Shown here in pieces: positions 23,001 through 36,700 of a stretch of DNA of 64,000 nucleotides; the first letter of the stretch is position 1, and each line of letters starts with the position of its first letter. The position numbers and the translations under genes are program-made. The notes beneath the pieces were generated by a model, which made no database searches, had not been told where the DNA came from, and saw only the letters and a list, made by a program, of their open reading frames with translations. Source of the DNA: Amaranthus tricolor (lineage: Eukaryota > Streptophyta > Magnoliopsida > Caryophyllales > Amaranthaceae); assembly GCF_026212465.1 (NCBI RefSeq), contig NC_080056.1, positions 18,486,879 through 18,550,878 of the forward strand, written 5' to 3'.

Positions 23001-23946
23001 TTTGGATAATAATAAGATAATAGTTAAAAAGATATTTTTGAGAAATTTTATAAGTTATTAAATATTGAATTGTTTTTCTTGAATATATGAAATTTCGTAA
23101 TAAAAAGTAATATTTGTGATATTGAATAACTAGTTTGTAAAAAACACTTCAATTAACTATTTGACCAAAAATTTATGTAAAAAGATGTAAATTTTTTTTT
23201 TAGTAAACTTGCCTATAAATCATATGTAAATATTAATTTTTATGAAAATTGAAAACAAAAAGGTTTTACTTGTTTTTTACAAGAAATATAGATTTATGTG
23301 AAAAATATAAGTTTTACTTTTTTTTTAACTAGAAGTATTTATTTTGGTGAACTTATAATGTGTTTCTTGTTTTATAACTAGAAATATTGATCTTCGTAAA
23401 TTGTTAGTTCTGATTTATTTTTAGAATATTGATTTTTGTGAATTTAATGGAGTAAGTTTTACTTGTTTTTGTAAACTTGAAATATTGATTTTAGGTGAAT
23501 TTGTTAAATTTATAAAATTTATTCATAGAATATAGTTTTCCTTGACTTATATTTCGAATATTTGTTTTAGTGAAAAGAATAAAAGTTTTCTGTGTTTTAC
23601 GATTAATTAGAAACTTTGATTTGAGAACTTATTTTAAGAGAAATAAATTCTAGTAACTACTTCTAAAGATTATTAATTGAAAGATTATTAATAGGATGAT
23701 AAATTATTAGTGTGATTTTATTTTTTGTTAACAAGATAACTATTAAAAATAAAGTTTAAAGTGTCAGAATTCAATAATAAAATTATAAGGGCATAAACGT
23801 AAATTTAATATTTTTGATTAAGAATCTTATAAAATAAATGAAGTTATCACTAAAGTTGGTCAAAGTCAAAGTCAACTTGTAGTAATAAAAATGTGATGTA
23901 CATGTTTGAAATTAACTGAGTATTGATTGATTGACCCTGATGGTAA
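20093..23946. other. AT-rich intergenic DNA, no gene recognised
   Basis: No exon series, RNA gene or complete transposon is recognised. A short open frame at 20654-20836 and the less AT-rich block at 21040-21270 might be remnants of transcribed DNA, but neither matches a family I know. From about 23200 to 23600 a degenerate tandem pattern recurs roughly every 60-90 bases (AAATATTGATTTT.GTGAA with AAGTTTTACTTG), probably an old eroded minisatellite. Confidence 0.5.
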
Positions 23947-24080
23947 CACTAGTGGAAAAAACCTCATTTGCTGCGGTTTTTTGGCAATTATTTGCTGTGG
24001 TTTTGGTCCCAAGCAATAGTGATAACAGCAAATGGCCTACTTTAAAGGCTGCAGTTAAAAATCGCGGCAAAAAAGGACAT

Positions 24081-24203
24081 TATTTGCTGCGGTCAACACA
24101 AAACCGCAGTAAATAAAGAGGAGTATTTGCTGCGGTCAGCCCCAAAACTGCAACAAATACTCCTCTTTATTTGCTGCGGTTTTGTGTTGACCGCAGCAAA
24201 TAC
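24081..24203. repeat. Subterminal hairpin of the CACTA element
   Basis: About 56 bases at 24081-24136 are nearly perfectly complementary to 24147-24203. Both arms carry TTTGCTGCGGTCAACACAAA, a middle TAAATAAAGAGGAGTA block and a second TTTGCTGCGG. A short loop around 24137-24146 separates them. Confidence 0.85.
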
Positions 24204-24436
24204 TTGGTGTTTTTTTTTTCTTTTTTCGTTTTATACTAATAATATTCCAATAATAATATACAATGTAATAACAATGATTAATGCAATAATAATCCAATGA
24301 TAATCACAATAATCACCAATAATCTCTTTGTAATAATAAACTCTCGATCGTATATATAATATAATATTATGTACGTACATATATATATATATATAATATA
24401 CAATAAAGTCCTAAAATCTATACTAATTACAATTTA

Positions 24437-24733
24437 TCAAGGACAAAAAGTAGCAAGATACGCGGCAATCTTGTCTTTTAATTCGTGCATCTCTCCATTT
24501 ATCAGAGGGCGTGTTTTCCTCGAGATGTCGTATAAAACCTATAAAATAATATAAAATTAATAAAAGATTAATAAATATTAGAGTTTACCAACAATAATAA
24601 TTTAAGAACGTAACAAATACTTACGGCATATATATTTTCGACACAAAAAACCTTCACGGATTTTATAATATCGTCCATGTACTTCAGCGTGTAGTAACCG
24701 CAATCAAACAGATGTAGAATGTTGTTGAAAGCA
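24437..24733 (-). pseudogene. Ulp1-like (C48) cysteine protease, last two exons, CACTA-borne
   Basis: Two minus-strand exons, 24625-24733 and 24437-24538, are joined by a GT..AG intron and end at a TGA (24437-24439). The first encodes LHLFDCGYYTLKYMDDIIKS. The DCGYY block matches the catalytic-cysteine segment of SUMO-protease-like C48 peptidases found in plant CACTA and MULE elements, usually ..CGYYVMRYMKDI. The second encodes the short C-terminal helix (INGEMHELKDKIAAYLATFC). The upstream exons with the catalytic His and Asp should lie beyond 24733, but satellite DNA begins there within 20 bases, so the gene is either interrupted by an array-filled intron or truncated. Role in transposition is unknown. 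Confidence 0.7.
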
Positions 24734-24751
24734 CTAAGAGAAAATAGATGT

Positions 24752-27700
24752 TAGTGCAAAAAATGCTTAAAAACGCATAAAATCGCAACTTGATACGTAA
24801 TTTCTAGCACATGACTAGGATTTTAAATTCTAACCACTTCAACACAATAATATATACCAAATAGTGTTGTGTACCAAGTTTCGTGCAAAACAAACCAAGT
24901 TTAAGCTACTTCACGCGCAAAAGTGGCAAAAACGCTTAAAAACGCTTAAAAACACTTAAAATCGCAACTTAACACGTAATTTCTTGCATATGACTATGAT
25001 TTTAAATTCTAACCACTTCAACACAATAATATATACAAAATAGTGTTGTGTGCCAAGTTTCGTGCAAAACAAACCAAGTTTGAGCCACTTTATGCGCAAA
25101 AGTGGCAAAATCGCTTAAAAACGCATAACATCGCAACTTAACACGTAATTTCTAGCATATGACTATGATTTTCAATTCCAACCACTTTAACACAATAATA
25201 TATACCAAATAGTGTTGTGTGCCAAGTTTCGTGCAAAACTAACCAAATTTGAGCTACTTAATGCACAAAAGTGGCAAAAACGCTTAAAAACCCTTAAAAA
25301 CGCAACTTAACACGTAATTTCTAGCATATGACTATGATTTTCAATTATAACCACTTCAACACAATAATATATATACCAAATAGTGTTGTGTGCCAAATTT
25401 TGTGCAAAACAAACCAAGTTTGAGCTACTTTATGCGCAAAATTGCCAAAAGCGCTTAAAAACGCATAAAATCGCAACTTAACACTTAATTTCTACCATAT
25501 GACTATGATTTTGAATTCTAACCACTTCAACACAATCATATATACCAAATAGTGTTGTGTGCCAAGTTTCGTCCAAAACATACCAAGTTTGAGCTACTTT
25601 ATGCGAAAAAGTGCCAAAAATGGTTAAAAAAACCCTTAAAATCGCAACTTAACACGTAATTTCTACCATATGACAATGATTTTTAATTCTAACAATTCAA
25701 AATAATAATATATACCAAATAATATTGTGTGTCAAGTTTCGTGAAAAACAAAATAAGTTTGAGCTACTTTATGCGCAAAAATGCGAAAAACGCTTAAAAA
25801 CGCATAAAATCGCAAATAAACACGTAATTCTGTAGCATATGATTATGATTTTCAATTCTAACCACTTCAACACAATAATATATACCAAATAGTGTTGTGT
25901 GCCAAGTTTTCTCCAAAACATACCAAGCTTGAGCTACTTTAATCGCAAAAGTGCCAAAAATGGTAAAAAAAACCCTTAAAATAACAACTTAACACGCAAT
26001 TTCTACCATATGACAATGATTTTCAATTATAACGACTTCAACACAATAATATATACCAAATAATATTGTGTGCCATGTTTCACGCAAATAAAACCAAGTT
26101 TGAGCTTTTTTATGCACAAAAGTGGCAAAAAAACTTAAAAACGCATAAAATCGCAACTTAACACGTAATTTCTAGCATATGACAATGATTTTCAATTATA
26201 ACCACTTCAACACAATAATATATACCAAATAATGTTGTTTGCCAAGTTTTGTGCAAATCAAACCAAGTTTGAGCTACTTTATGCGCAAAAGTGCCAAAAA
26301 CGCTTAAAAATGCATAAAATCGCAAATAAACACGTAATTCTGAAGCATATGGCTATGATTTTCAATTCTAACCACTTCAAAAGAATAATATATATATCAA
26401 ATAGTGTTGTGTGCCATGTTTTGTGCAAAACAAAACAAGTTTGATCTACTATATGCGCAATGCTTCCAAAAATCTTTAAAAACCCTTAAAATCGGAACTT
26501 AACACGTAATTTCTAGCATATGACTATGATTTTTAATTGTAACCACTTCAACACAATAATATATACCAAATAGTGTTTTGTGCTAACTTTTGTGCAAAAC
26601 AATCCTAGTTTGAGCTACTTTATGCACAAAAGTGGCAAAAACACTTAAAAACCATTAAAAACGCAACTTAACACGTAATTTCTAGCATATGACTATGATT
26701 TTCAATTCTAACCACTTCAACTCAATAATATATACCAAATAGTGTTGTGTGCCAAATTTCGTGCAAAACAAACCAAGTTTGAGCTACTTTACGCACAAAA
26801 GTGGCAATAACGCTTAAAAACCCTTTAAAAACGCAACTTAACACGTAATTTCTAGCATATGACTATGATTTTCAATTCTAACCACTTAAACACAATTATA
26901 TATACCAAATAGTGTTGTGTGCCAAGTTTCAAGCAAAACAAACCATGTTTGAGCTACTTTATGCGCAAAAGTGCCAAAAACGGTTAAAAACGCATAAATC
27001 GCAACTTAACACGTAATTTCTAGCATATGACTAAGATTTTCAATTCTAACAACTTCAACACAATAATAAATACCAAGTACTATTGTGTGCCAAGTTTCGT
27101 CAAAAACATACCAAGTTTGTGCTACTTTATTCGCAAAGGTGCCAAAAATGGTAAAAAAACCTTTAAAATCACAACTTAACACGTAATTTCAACCATATGA
27201 TAATAATTTTAGATTCTAACCACTTCAAAACGATAATCTATACCAAATAATGTTGTGTGCCAAGTATCGTGCAAATCAAACCAAGTTTGAGCTACTTTAT
27301 ACACAAAAAGGGCAAAATAACTTAAAAACGCATAAAATCGCAACTTAACATGTAATTTCTAGCATATGACAATGATTTTCAATTATAACCACTTCAACAC
27401 AATAATATATACCAAATAATGTAGTGTGCGAAGTTTCGTGCAAATCAAACGAAGTTTGAGCTACTTCATGCGCAAAAGCGGCAAAAACGCTTAAAAACCC
27501 TTAAAATCGCAACTTAACACGTAATTTCTAGCATATGACTATTATTTTCAATTCTAACCACTTCAACACAATAATATATACAAAATAGTATTGTGTGCCA
27601 AGTTTCGTGCAAAACAAACCAAGTTTGAGACACTTTATTCGCCAAAGTGGCAAAAACGCTGAAAAACGCATAACATCGCAACTTAACACGTAATTTCTTG

Positions 27701-30700
27701 CATATGACTTTGATTTTCAATTCTAACCACTTCAACACAATAATATGTACCAAATAGTGTTGTGTGGCAAGTTTCGTGCAAAACTAACCAAATTTGAGCT
27801 ACTTTATGCACAAAAGTGGCAAAAACGCTCAAAAACGCTTAAAAACGCAACTTAACACGTAATTTCTAGCATATGACTATGATTTTCAATTATAACCACT
27901 TAAACACAATAATATATACCAAATATTGTTGTGTGCAAAGTTTCGTGTAAAACAAACCAAGTTTGAGCTGCTTTATGCGCAAAAGTGTCAAAAATGCTTA
28001 AAAACGCATAAAATCGCAACTTAACACTTAATTTCTACCATATGATTATGATTTTCAATTCTAACCACTTCAACACAATAATATATCCCAAATAGTGTTG
28101 TGTGCCAAGTTTCGTCCAAAACATAACAAATTAGAGCTACTTTATGCGCAAAAGTGCCAAAAATGGTAAAAAAAACCCTTAAAATCGCAACTTAACACGT
28201 AATTTCTACCATATGACAATGATTTTCAATTCTAACGACCTCAACACAATAATATATACCAAATAATGTTGTGTGCCGAGTTTTGTGCAAATCAAACCAA
28301 GTTTCAGCTACTTTATGCGCAAAAGTGGCAAAAAAGCTTAAAAACGAATAAAATCGCAACTTAACACGTAATTTCTAGCATATGACAATGATTTCAAATT
28401 ATTTCCACTTCAACACAATAATATGTACCAAATAATGCTGTGTGCCAAGTTTCGTGAAAATCAAACCAAGTTTGAGCTACTTTATGCGCAAAAGTGCCAA
28501 AAACGCTTAAAAACGCATAAAATCGCAAATAAACACTTAATTCTGTAGCATATGACTATGATTTTCAATTCTAACCACCTCAACAGAATAATATATATAC
28601 CAAATAGTGTTGTGTGCCAAGTTTCGTGCAAAACGTAACAAGTTTGATCTACTATATGCGCAAAAGTGCCAAAAATGGTTAAAAACCCTTAAAATCGCAA
28701 CTTAACACGTAATTTCTAGCATATGAATATGATTTTTAATTCAAACAATTCAAAACAATAATATATACCAAATAATATTGTGTGTCAAGTTTCGTGCAAA
28801 TCAAACCAAGCTTGAGCTACTTTATGCGCAAAAGTAGCAAAAACGCTTAAAAATTCATAAAATCGCAACTTAACACGTAATGTCCAGCATATGACTATAA
28901 TTTTTAATTATAACCACTTAAACAAAATAATATATACCAAATAGTGTTGTGTGCCAAGTTTTGTGCAAAATAAACTAAGTTTGAGCTACTTTACGCACAA
29001 AAGTGGCAAAAACGCTTAAAAACCCTTAAAATCGCAACTTAACACGTCAATCCTAGCATATGACTATGATTTTAAATTCTAACCACTTCAACACCATAAT
29101 ATATAGCAAATAGTGTTATGTGCTAAGTTTCGTCAAAAACATATCAAGCTTGAGCTACTTTATGCGCAAAAGTGCCAAAAATGGTAAAAAAAAACCTTTA
29201 AAATCAAAACTTAACACGTAATTTCTACCATATGACAATGATTTTCAATTCTAACCACTTCAACACAAGAACATATACCAAATCATATTGTGTGCCATGT
29301 TTCGCTCAAATCGCAACTTTATGTGCAAAAGTGGCAAAAAAGCATAAAAACGCATAAAATCGCAACTTAACACGTAATTTCTAGCATATGACAATGATTT
29401 TCAATTATAACCACTTCAACACAATAATATATACCAAATAATCTTGTGTGCCAAGTTTTGTGCAAATCAAACCAAGTTTGAGCTACTTTATGCGCAAAAG
29501 TGCCAAAAACGCTTAAAATCGCAGAAATTCGTAAATAAACACGTAATTCTGTAGCATATGACTATGATTTTCAATTCTAACCACTTCAACAGAATAATAT
29601 ATATACCAAATAGTGTTGATTGCCAAGTTTAGTGCAAAACAAAACAAGTTTGATCTACTATATGCGCAAAAGTGCCAAAAATGGTTAAAAACCCTTAAAA
29701 TCGGAACTTAACACGTAATTTCTAGCATATGACTATGATTTTCAATTGTAACCACTTCAACACCATAATATATACCAAATAGTGTTTTGTGCCAAGTTTT
29801 GTGCAAAGCAAACCAAGTTTGAGTAACTTTATGCACAAAAGTGGCAAAAACGCTTAAAAACCCTTAAAAACGCAACTTAACACGTAATTTCTAGCATATG
29901 ACTATGATTTTCAATTCTAACCACTTAACACAATATTATGTACCAAATAGTGTTGTGTGCCAAGTTTCATGCAAAACAAACCAAGTATGAGCTACTTTAT
30001 GCGCAAAAGTGCCAAAAACGCTTAAAAACGCGTAAAATCGAAACTTAACACGTAATTTCTAGCATATGACTATGATTTTAAATTCTAACCACTTCGACAC
30101 AATAATATATACCAAATAGTATTGTGTGCCAAGTTTCGTCCAAAACATACCAAGTTTGAGCTACTTTATGCGCAAAAGTGCTAAAAATGGTAAACAAAAC
30201 CCTTAAAATCACAACTCAACACGTAATTTCTACCATATGACAATGATTTTCAATTATAACCACTTCAACTCAATAATATATACCAAATAATGTTGTGTTC
30301 CAAGTTTCGTGCAAATCAAACCAAGTTTGAGCTACTTTATGCGCAAAAGTGCCAAAAACGCTTAAAAACGCATAAAATCGCAAATAAACAATTAATTCTG
30401 TAGGATATGACTAAGATTTTCAATTCTAACAACTTCATTAGAATTATATATATACTAAATAGTGTTGTGTGCCATGTTTTGTGCAAAACTTAACAAGTTT
30501 GATCTACTATATGCGCAAAAGTGCCAAAAATGGTTAAAAACCCTTAAAATCGGAACTTCACACGTAAATTCTAGCATATGACTATGATTTTCAATTCTAA
30601 CAACTTCAACACAATAATATATACCAAATAATGATTTGTGCCAAGATTCGTGCAAAACAAGCCAAGTTTGAGTTACTTTATGCACAAAAGTGGCAAAAAC

Positions 30701-33700
30701 ACTTAAAATACCTTAAAAACGCCATTTAACACGTAATTTCTAGCATATGACTATGATTTTATATTCTAACCACTTAAACACAATAACATATACCAAATAG
30801 TGTTGTGTGCCAAGTTTCTTGCAAAACAAACCAAGTTTGAGCTACTGCGCAAAAGTGCCAAAAACGCTTAAAAACCCTTAAAATCGCAACTTAACACGTA
30901 ATTTCTAGCATATGAATATGATTTTTAATTCAAACAATTCAAAACAATAATATATACCAAATAATATTGTGTGTCAAGTTTCGTGCAAATCAAACCAAGC
31001 TTGAGCTACTGTATGCGCAAAAGTAGCAAAAACGCTTAAAAATTCATAAAATCGCAACTTAACACGTAATGTCTAGCATATGACTATAATTTTTAATTAT
31101 AACCACTTAAACAAAATAATATATACCAAATAGTGTTGTGTGCCAAGTTTTGTGCAAAATAAACTAAGTTTGAGCTACTTTACGCACAAAAGTGGAAAAA
31201 ACGCTTAAAAACCCTTAAAATCGCAACTTAACACGTCAATCCTAGCATATGACTATGATTTTAAATTCTAACCACTTCAACACCATAATATATAGCAAAT
31301 AGTGTTATGTGCCAAGTTTCGTCCAAAACATATCAAGCTTGAGCTACTTTATGCGCAAAAGTGCCAAAAATGGTAAAAAAAAAACCTTTAAAATCAAAAC
31401 TTAACACGTAATTTCTACCATATGACAATGATTTTCAATTCTAACCACTTCAACACAAGAACATATACCAAATCATATTGTGTGCCATGTTTCGCTCAAA
31501 TCGCAACTTTATGTGCAAAAGTGGCAAAAAAGCATAAAAACGCATAAAATCGCAACTTAACACGTAATTTCTAGCATATGACAATGATTTTCAATTATAA
31601 CCACTTCAACACAATAATATATACCAAATAATCTTGTGTGCCCAGTTTTGTGCAAATCAAACCAAGTTTGAGCTACTTTATGCGCAAAAGTGCCAAAAAC
31701 GCTTAAAATCGCAGAAATTCGTAAATAAACACGTAATTCTGTAGCATATGACTATGATTTTCAATTCTAACCACTTCAACAGAATAATATATATACCAAA
31801 TAGTGTTGATTGCCAAGTTTAGTGCAAAACAAAACAAGTTTGATCTACTATATGCGCAAAAGTGCCAAAAATGGTTAAAAACCCTTAAAATCGGAACTTA
31901 ACACGTAATTTCTAGCATATGACTATGATTTTCAATTGTAACCACTTCAACACCATAATATATACCAAATAGTGTTTTGTGCCAAGTTTTGTGCAAAGCA
32001 AACCAAGTTTGATTAACTTTATGCACAAAAGTGGCAAAAACGCTTAAAAACCCTTAAAAACGTAACTTAACACGTAATTTCTAGCATATGACTATGATTT
32101 TCAATTCTAACCACTTAAACACAATATTATGTACCAAATAGTGTTGTGTGCCAAGTTTCATGCAAAACAAACCAAGTATTAGCTACTTTATGCGCAAAAG
32201 TGCCAAAAACGCTTAAAAACGCGTAAAATCGAAACTTAACACGTAATTTCTAGCATATGACTATGATTTTAAATTCTAACCACTTCGACACAATAATATA
32301 TACCAAATAGTATTGTGTGCCAAGTTTCGTCCAAAACATACCAAGTTTGAGCTACTTTATGCGCAAAAGTGCTAAAAATGGTAAACAAAACCCTTAAAAT
32401 CACAACTCAACACGTAATTTCTACCATATGACAATGATTTTCAATTATAACCACTTCAACTCAATAATATATACCAAATAATGTTGTGTTCCAAGTTTCG
32501 TGCAAATCAAATCAAGTTTGAGCTACTTTATGCGCAAAAGTGCCAAAAACGCTTAAAAACGCATAAAATCGCAAATAAACAATTAATTCTGTAGGATATG
32601 ACTAAGATTTTCAATTCTAACAACTTCAATAGAATAATATATATACTAAATAGTGTTGTGTGCCATGTTTTGTGCAAAACATAACAAGTTTGATCTACTA
32701 TATGCGCAAAAGTGCCAAAAATGGTTAAAAACCCTTAAAATCGGAACTTCACACGTAAATTCTAGCATATGACTATGATTTTCAATTCTAACAACTTCAA
32801 CACAATAATATATACCAAATAATGATTTGTGCCAAGATTCGTGCAAAACAAGCCAAGTTTGAGTTACTTTATGCACAAAAGTGGCAAAAACACTTAAAAT
32901 ACCTTAAAAACGCCATTTAACACGTAATTTCTAGCATATGACTATGATTTTATATTCTAACCACTTAAACACAATAACATATACCAAATAGTGTTGTGTG
33001 CCAAGTTTCTTGCAAAACAAACCAAGTTTGAGCTACTGCGCAAAAGTGCCAAAAACGCTTAAAAACGCATAAAATCGCAACTTAAAACGTAATTTCTAGC
33101 ATATCACTATGATTTTAAATTCTAACCACTTCAACACAATAATATATACCAAATAGTGTTGTGTGCAAAGTTTCGTCCAAAACATACCAAGTTTAAGTTT
33201 CTTTATTCGCGAAAGTGCAAAAAATGGTAAAAAAAACCTTTAAAATCACAACTTAACACGTAATTTCAACCATATGACAATCATTTTCAATTATAACCAC
33301 TTCAACACAATAATATATACCAAATAATGTTGTGTGCCAAGTTTCGTGCAAATCAAACCAAGTTTGAGCTACTTTATACGCAAAAAGGGCAAAAAAGCTT
33401 AAAAACTCATAAAATCGAAACTTAACACGTAATTTCTAGCATATGACAATGATTTTCAATTATAACCAATTCAACACAATAATATATACCAAATAATGTT
33501 GTGTGCCTAGTTTCGTGCAAATCAAACCAAGTTTGAGCTACTTTATGCGCAAAAGTGCCAAAAACGCTTAAAAACGCATAAAATCGCAAATAAACACGTA
33601 ATTCTGTAGGATATGACTATGATTTTCAATTCTAACCACTTCAACAGAATAATATATATACCAAATAGTGTTGTGTGCCATGTTTCGTGCAAAACATAAC

Positions 33701-36700
33701 AAGTTTGATCTGCTATATGCGCAAAAGTGCCAAAAATGGTTAAAAAACCCTTAAAATCGCAACTTAAGACGTAATTTCTAGCATATGACTATGATTTTCA
33801 ATTCTAACCACTTCAACACAATAATTTATACCAAAATACTGTTTTGTGCGAAGTTTCGTGCAAAACAAACCAAGTGTGAGCTACTTTATGCGCAAAAGTT
33901 GTGAAAACACTGAAAAACACTTAAAAACGCAACTTAACACATAATTTCTAGCATATGACTATGAATTTCAATTCTAACCTCATCAACCCAATAATATATA
34001 CCAAATAGTGTTGTGTGCCAAGTTTCGTGCAACACATAACAAGTTTGATCTACTATATGCGCAAAAGTGCCAAAAATGGTTAAAAACCCTCAAAATCGCA
34101 ACTTAACACGTAATTTCTAGCATATGAATATGATTTTTAATTCAAACAATTCAAAACAATAATATATACCAAATAATATTGTGTGTCAAGTTTCGTGAAA
34201 ATCAAACCAAGTTTGAGCTACTTTATGCGCAAAAGTAGCAAAAACGCTTAAAAATGCATAAAATCGCAACTTAACACGTAATGTCCAGCATATGACTATA
34301 ATTTTTAATTATAACCACTTAAACAAAATAATATATACCAAATAGTGTTGTGCAAAATAAACTAAGTTTGAGCTACTTTACGCACAAAAGTGGCAAAAAC
34401 GCTTAAAAACCCTTAAAATCGCAACTTAACACGTCAATCCTAGCATATGACTATGATTTTAAATTCTAACCACTTCAACACCATAATATATACCAAATAG
34501 TGTTATGTGCCAAGTTTCGTCCAAAACATATCAAGCTTGAGCTACTTTATGCGCAAAAGTGCCAAAAATGGTAAAAAAAAACCTTTAAAATCAAAACTTA
34601 ACACGTAATTTCTACCATATGACAATGATTTTCAAGTCTAACCACTTCAACACAAGAACATATACCAAATCATATTGTGTGCCAAGTTTCGTGCAAATCA
34701 AACCAAGTTTGAGCTACTTTATACGCAAAAAGGGCAAAAAAGCTTAAAAACGCATAAAATTGCAACTTAACACGTAATTTCTAGCATATGACAATGATTT
34801 TCAATTATAACCAGTTCAACACAATAATATATACCAAATAATGTTGTGTGCCTAGTTTCGTGCAAATCAAACCAAGTTTGAGCTACTTTATGCGCAAAAG
34901 TGCCAAAAACGCTTAAAAACGCATAAAATCGCAAATAAACACGTAATACTGTAGGATACGACTATGATTTTCAATTCTAACCACTTCAACAGAATAATAT
35001 ATATACCAAATAGTGTTGTGTGCCATGTTTCGTGCAAAACATAACAAGTTTGATCTACTATATGCGCAAAAGTATAAAAAATGGTTTAAAAACCCTTAAA
35101 ATCGGAACTTAAGACGTAATTTCTAGCATATGACTATGATTTTCAATTCTAACCACTTCAACACAATAATATATACCAAATAGTGTTTTGTGCGAAGTTT
35201 CGTGCAAAACAAAACAAGTGTGAGCTACTTTATGCGCAAAAGTTGCAAAAACACTTAAAAACACTTAAAAACGCAACTTAACACGTAATTTCTAGCATAT
35301 GACTATGATTTTCAATTCTAACCACATCAACCCAATAATATATACCAAATAGTGTTGTGTGCCAAGTTTCGTGCGAAACATAACAAGTTTGATCTACTAT
35401 ATGCGCAAAAGTGCCAAAAAAGGTTAAAAACCCTCAAAATCGCAATTAACACGTAATTTCTAGCATATGAGTATGATTATTAATTCAAACAATTCAAAAC
35501 AATAATATATACCAAATAATATTGTGTGTCAAGTTTCGTGCAAATCAAACCAAGTTTGAGCTACTTTATGCGCAAAAGTAGCTAAAACGCTTAAAAATGC
35601 ATAAAATCGCAACTTAACACGTAATTTCTAGCATATGACTATGATTTTCAATTCTAACCACTTCAACAAAATAATATATACCAATTAGTGTTGTAAGTTA
35701 GACCTACTTTATTCGCAAAAGTGCCAAAAATGGTAAAAAAACCCTTTAAATCAAAACTTAACACGTAATTTCTACCATATGACAATGATTTTCAATTCTA
35801 TCCACTTCAACACAATAATATATTGCAAATAATGTTTTGTGCCAAGTTTCGTGCAAATCAAACCAAGTTTGAGCTACTTTATGCGCAAAAATGGCAAAAA
35901 AGCTTAAAAACGCGTAAAATCGCAACTTAACACGTAATTTCTAGCATACGAAAATGATTTTCAATTATAACCACTTCAACAAAATATTATATATACCAAA
36001 TAATGTTGTGTGCCAAGTTTCGTGCAAATCAAAACAAGTTTGATCTACTATATGCGCAAAAGTGCCAAAAATGGTTAAAAACCCTTAAAATCGGAACTTA
36101 ACACGTAATTTCTAGCATATGACTATGATTTTGAATTGTAACCAATTCAACACCATAATATATACCAAATAGTGTTTTGTGCCAAGTTTTGTGCAAAGCA
36201 AACAAAGTTTGAGTAACTTTATGCACAAAAGTGGCAAAAACGCTTAAAAACCCTTAAAAACGCAACTTAACACGTAATTTCTAGCATATGACTATGATTT
36301 TCAATTCTAACCACTTAAACACAATAATATGTACCAAATAGTGTTGTGTGCCAAGTTTCATGCAAAACAAACCAAGTATTAGCTACTTTATGCGCAAAAG
36401 TGCCAAAAACGCTTAAAAACGCGTAAAATCGAAACTTAACACGTAATTTCTAGCATATGACTATAATTTTAAATTCTAACCACTTCGACACAATAATATA
36501 TACCAAATAGTATTGTGTGCCAAGTTTCGTCCAAAACATACCAAGTTTGAGCTACTTTATGCGCAAAAGTGCCAAAAATGGTAAACAAAAACCCTTAAAA
36601 TCACAACTCAACACGTAATTTCTACCATATGACAATGATTTTCAATTATAACCACTTCAACTCAATAATATATACCAAATAATGTTGTGTTCCAAGTTTC

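Larger units (their letters stand above)
23947..24751 (-). mobile_element. CACTA (En/Spm) transposon end, other end not seen
   Basis: The terminus CACTAGTGGAAAAAACC begins at 23947 after TAA. It is followed to 24205 by repeated subterminal motifs (TTTGCTGCGG and its reverse CCGCAGCAAA, about ten occurrences), the layout in which CACTA transposases bind. A protease gene end follows at 24437-24733, pointing toward this terminus. The satellite array starts at about 24752, so the rest of the element is either beyond the array, replaced by it, or lost. Confidence 0.8.
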
